Positions 6,009-7,625 of a stretch of DNA of 7,625 nucleotides are shown in pieces (positions within the stretch are counted from its first letter, which is position 1; each line of letters begins with the position of its first letter). The notes under the pieces were generated by a model that made no database searches, had not been told where the DNA came from, and was given only the letters and a program-made list of their open reading frames with translations. A program made the translations under genes and the position numbers. This stretch comes from an uncultured Sphingobacteriia bacterium (lineage in GTDB: Bacteria; Bacteroidota; Bacteroidia; Chitinophagales; Chitinophagaceae), in assembly GCA_945957225.1 (NCBI GenBank), contig CAMFKK010000100.1:1-7625 (forward strand), given 5' to 3'.

Positions 6009-6782
6009 ATGGAACCCATTATACAATTGAAAAACCTAGTCAAGCATTATGGCGATAAACAGGTTTTAAAAGGCATTAACCTAGACATTTTCCCAGGACA
6101 AGTCATTGGATATATAGGCCCAAATGGAGCTGGTAAAAGCACTACCGTAAAGATTCTTTGTGGTTTAATTTCTGATTATGAAGGAACCGTTATTGTGGAC
6201 GGGATTGATTTAAAAACCGACCCTTTGGCCGTAAAAAGAAAAGTGGGCTATGTACCTGAATTAGCAGAACTCTATGATGTACTAACCCCAGCAGAATTTT
6301 TAGGATTTATGTCTGAACTCTATGGCATGGACAAAGAGGTAGCCAATGAAAGAATGCAAAAAATGTTGGCCGCATTTGGACTTGAGACCAATATGCACCA
6401 ACGGATGGATACATTTAGCAAGGGCATGCGTCAAAAAGTTTTGATCATTTCCGGACTCTTACACAATCCAGATATTATTATTTTGGATGAACCCTTGAGT
6501 GGTCTAGACGCCAACTCTGTCATCATTGTCAAAGACCTGATTAGTAAACTAGCCAAGGATGGAAAAACCATTTTCTATTGTAGTCATATGATGGACGTGG
6601 TAGAAAAAGTAAGTGACCGGATTGTACTCATCAATGAAGGCATGGTCATTGCCGATGGAAGTTTTGAAGAATTGCAGAACCAACAGGGCAACCAGAGTTT
6701 GGAAAAAATCTTTGCCCATATGACTGCTAAAGGATCTTTAAACGATGCCGCTGATCAACTCATGCGTGCATTTGAAAACTAA
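6009..6782 (+). CDS. ABC transporter ATP-binding protein (CcmA-type, COG1131-like)
   Basis: The 257-residue product has all the ABC ATPase motifs in order: Walker A GPNGAGKST (37-45), signature FSKGM (136-140), Walker B IIILDEP (156-162), D-loop SGLD (164-167) and switch His193 in CSHMMD. The Q-loop position carries Glu (E84 in GYVPE) in place of Gln, as is frequent in this exporter-type group. A C-terminal extension (about 215-257) follows the core, as is common in ATPases that pair with ABC-2-type permeases. It would sit at the cytoplasmic face of the inner membrane and power export or another movement through the partner encoded 3 bp downstream. The ATG at 6009 gives the normal start (MEPIIQLKNLVKHYG) with the A-loop Tyr14. 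The substrate is unknown; no regulator or accessory gene is in view. Confidence 0.95.
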   Translation: MEPIIQLKNLVKHYGDKQVLKGINLDIFPGQVIGYIGPNGAGKSTTVKILCGLISDYEGTVIVDGIDLKTDPLAVKRKVGYVPELAELYDVLTPAEFLGFMSELYGMDKEVANERMQKMLAAFGLETNMHQRMDTFSKGMRQKVLIISGLLHNPDIIILDEPLSGLDANSVIIVKDLISKLAKDGKTIFYCSHMMDVVEKVSDRIVLINEGMVIADGSFEELQNQQGNQSLEKIFAHMTAKGSLNDAADQLMRAFEN

Positions 6783-6785
6783 GCC

Positions 6786-7625
6786 ATGAATATTGTAAAT
6801 CGCTTTTTTTTGAATATTGTTTTGCTCCCATCTAGCATTTATAAACGCATGGGAGTCAATACAGCTCAGTTAAAATCTATCCTCACCATTAAGCTGGCCA
6901 TGGATGATAGAAGGGTTGGAAGTTTTCAACAAACCCGGGCAAAGAAAAATAAAAAGCCCGTTCAATTAGCCACCCTTGGAACCATGATGCTTAGCCTAAT
7001 CATGGGTGGTTTTTTTCTCATTAGTTTTTTTGTAGGTAATGATGACGTAACCAAGGGTACCGTTTATTTTAGCCTGTATATTTTTATGCTAGCATCTACC
7101 CTGATTGCTGATTTCACCTCCGTCTTAATTGATGTTCGGGACAATATGATTATTCTGCCCAAACCCGTATCTGACAAAACTTTTCTTTTGTCTAGACTAT
7201 TGCATATTGTCATTCATATAAGCAAACTTATTTTACCCATGACTTTGCCGGCCATGATCTTATTGGCCAAATTTAGAGGCATTGGCGGGCTTTGCTCTTT
7301 TGCATTTCTTGTTTTCTTAGCAACCCTATTTACCATCTTTTTAATCAATGCACTTTATATCTTTATTTTAAGGATAACCACCCCTGAGAAGTTCAAAACC
7401 ATCATTAGTTATTTTCAAATCTTTATCGCCATTGCTTTTTATGCTTCTTATCAATTGGTTCCCAAATTGATTAACAAAGCAGTGATTGAAAATTATCGCG
7501 TGGGCGATGGTTTATTTATTTGGATAGCCCCTCCCTATTGGTTTGCCAATGCTTGGAATTTATTGAACAATGCTGATTTTGGAATTGGAGCAATTATTAG
7601 TATGGTATTGAGTATTGCAGTACCC
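6786..7625 (+). CDS. ABC-2-like membrane permease, partner of the upstream ATPase; 3' end outside the window
   Basis: From the ATG at 6786 the frame is open for 280 codons to the right edge without a stop. A cytoplasmic N-terminus (about 1-60, basic, with LKSILTIKLAMDDRR) is followed by at least five hydrophobic spans, near 62-83, 92-116, 138-161, 169-196 and 207-226. Between the second and third span is a loop with DVRDNMIILPKPVSDKTFLLSR. I associate this kind of loop with a broad group of uncharacterised multi-span ABC permeases in Bacteroidota and Firmicutes. The start lies 3 bp after the ATPase stop (TAA GCC ATG), so translational coupling and complex formation are very likely. A run of eight T (6804-6811) falls at codons 7-9. 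The role as transporter half is confident; the substrate and exact family are not. Confidence 0.85.
   Translation, partial: MNIVNRFFLNIVLLPSSIYKRMGVNTAQLKSILTIKLAMDDRRVGSFQQTRAKKNKKPVQLATLGTMMLSLIMGGFFLISFFVGNDDVTKGTVYFSLYIFMLASTLIADFTSVLIDVRDNMIILPKPVSDKTFLLSRLLHIVIHISKLILPMTLPAMILLAKFRGIGGLCSFAFLVFLATLFTIFLINALYIFILRITTPEKFKTIISYFQIFIAIAFYASYQLVPKLINKAVIENYRVGDGLFIWIAPPYWFANAWNLLNNADFGIGAIISMVLSIAVP

Noticed and set aside
1..7625. Mobile element, defence island, CRISPR or phage region
   Set aside because: No transposase, integrase, toxin-antitoxin, nuclease, repeat array or terminal inverted repeats were found; all genes are housekeeping-type transport or exported proteins with similar base composition.

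Overview
The window looks like an ordinary chromosomal segment from an AT-rich member of the Bacteroidota, probably close to the Chitinophagaceae (the family is an inference). Four things point there. The TonB-dependent receptor has an N-terminal carboxypeptidase-regulatory-like domain. None of the six complete gene starts has a Shine-Dalgarno sequence. TANNTTTG-type -7 boxes lie just upstream of several starts. All four predicted signal peptides are followed by Gln at the predicted +1 position. I see no rRNA, tRNA, CRISPR array, insertion sequence, phage gene or integration site.

Layout. At 1-988 (minus) is the N-terminal 329 residues of an exported prolyl-oligopeptidase-type (S9) peptidase that runs off the left edge. 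A 134-bp divergent spacer separates it from a plus-strand group: a TonB-dependent receptor (1123-3567), a secreted SMP-30/gluconolactonase-like beta-propeller (3606-4439) and a small secreted protein of unknown function (4478-4999). A DMT/EamA-family permease (4996-5868, minus) faces this group tail to tail, with the two stop codons sharing 4 bp. After a 140-bp divergent spacer, an ABC ATPase (6009-6782) and its membrane permease partner (6786 to the right edge, incomplete) form a tightly packed operon.

How the genes fit together. The receptor would import a ligand across the outer membrane using TonB energy. The propeller and the 173-residue protein downstream are exported and probably share transcription, but the sequence does not show that they act with the receptor. 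No SusD-like lipoprotein or glycoside hydrolase is present, so this is not a canonical polysaccharide utilisation locus. The EamA permease and the ABC pair look like independent inner-membrane transport functions of unknown substrate.

No clearly new system is visible. The points most worth a second look are the apparently conserved metal site in the propeller, the uncharacterised 173-residue secreted family, the shared-stop convergent junction, the short-leader promoters and the 8-nt homopolymers near three gene starts.
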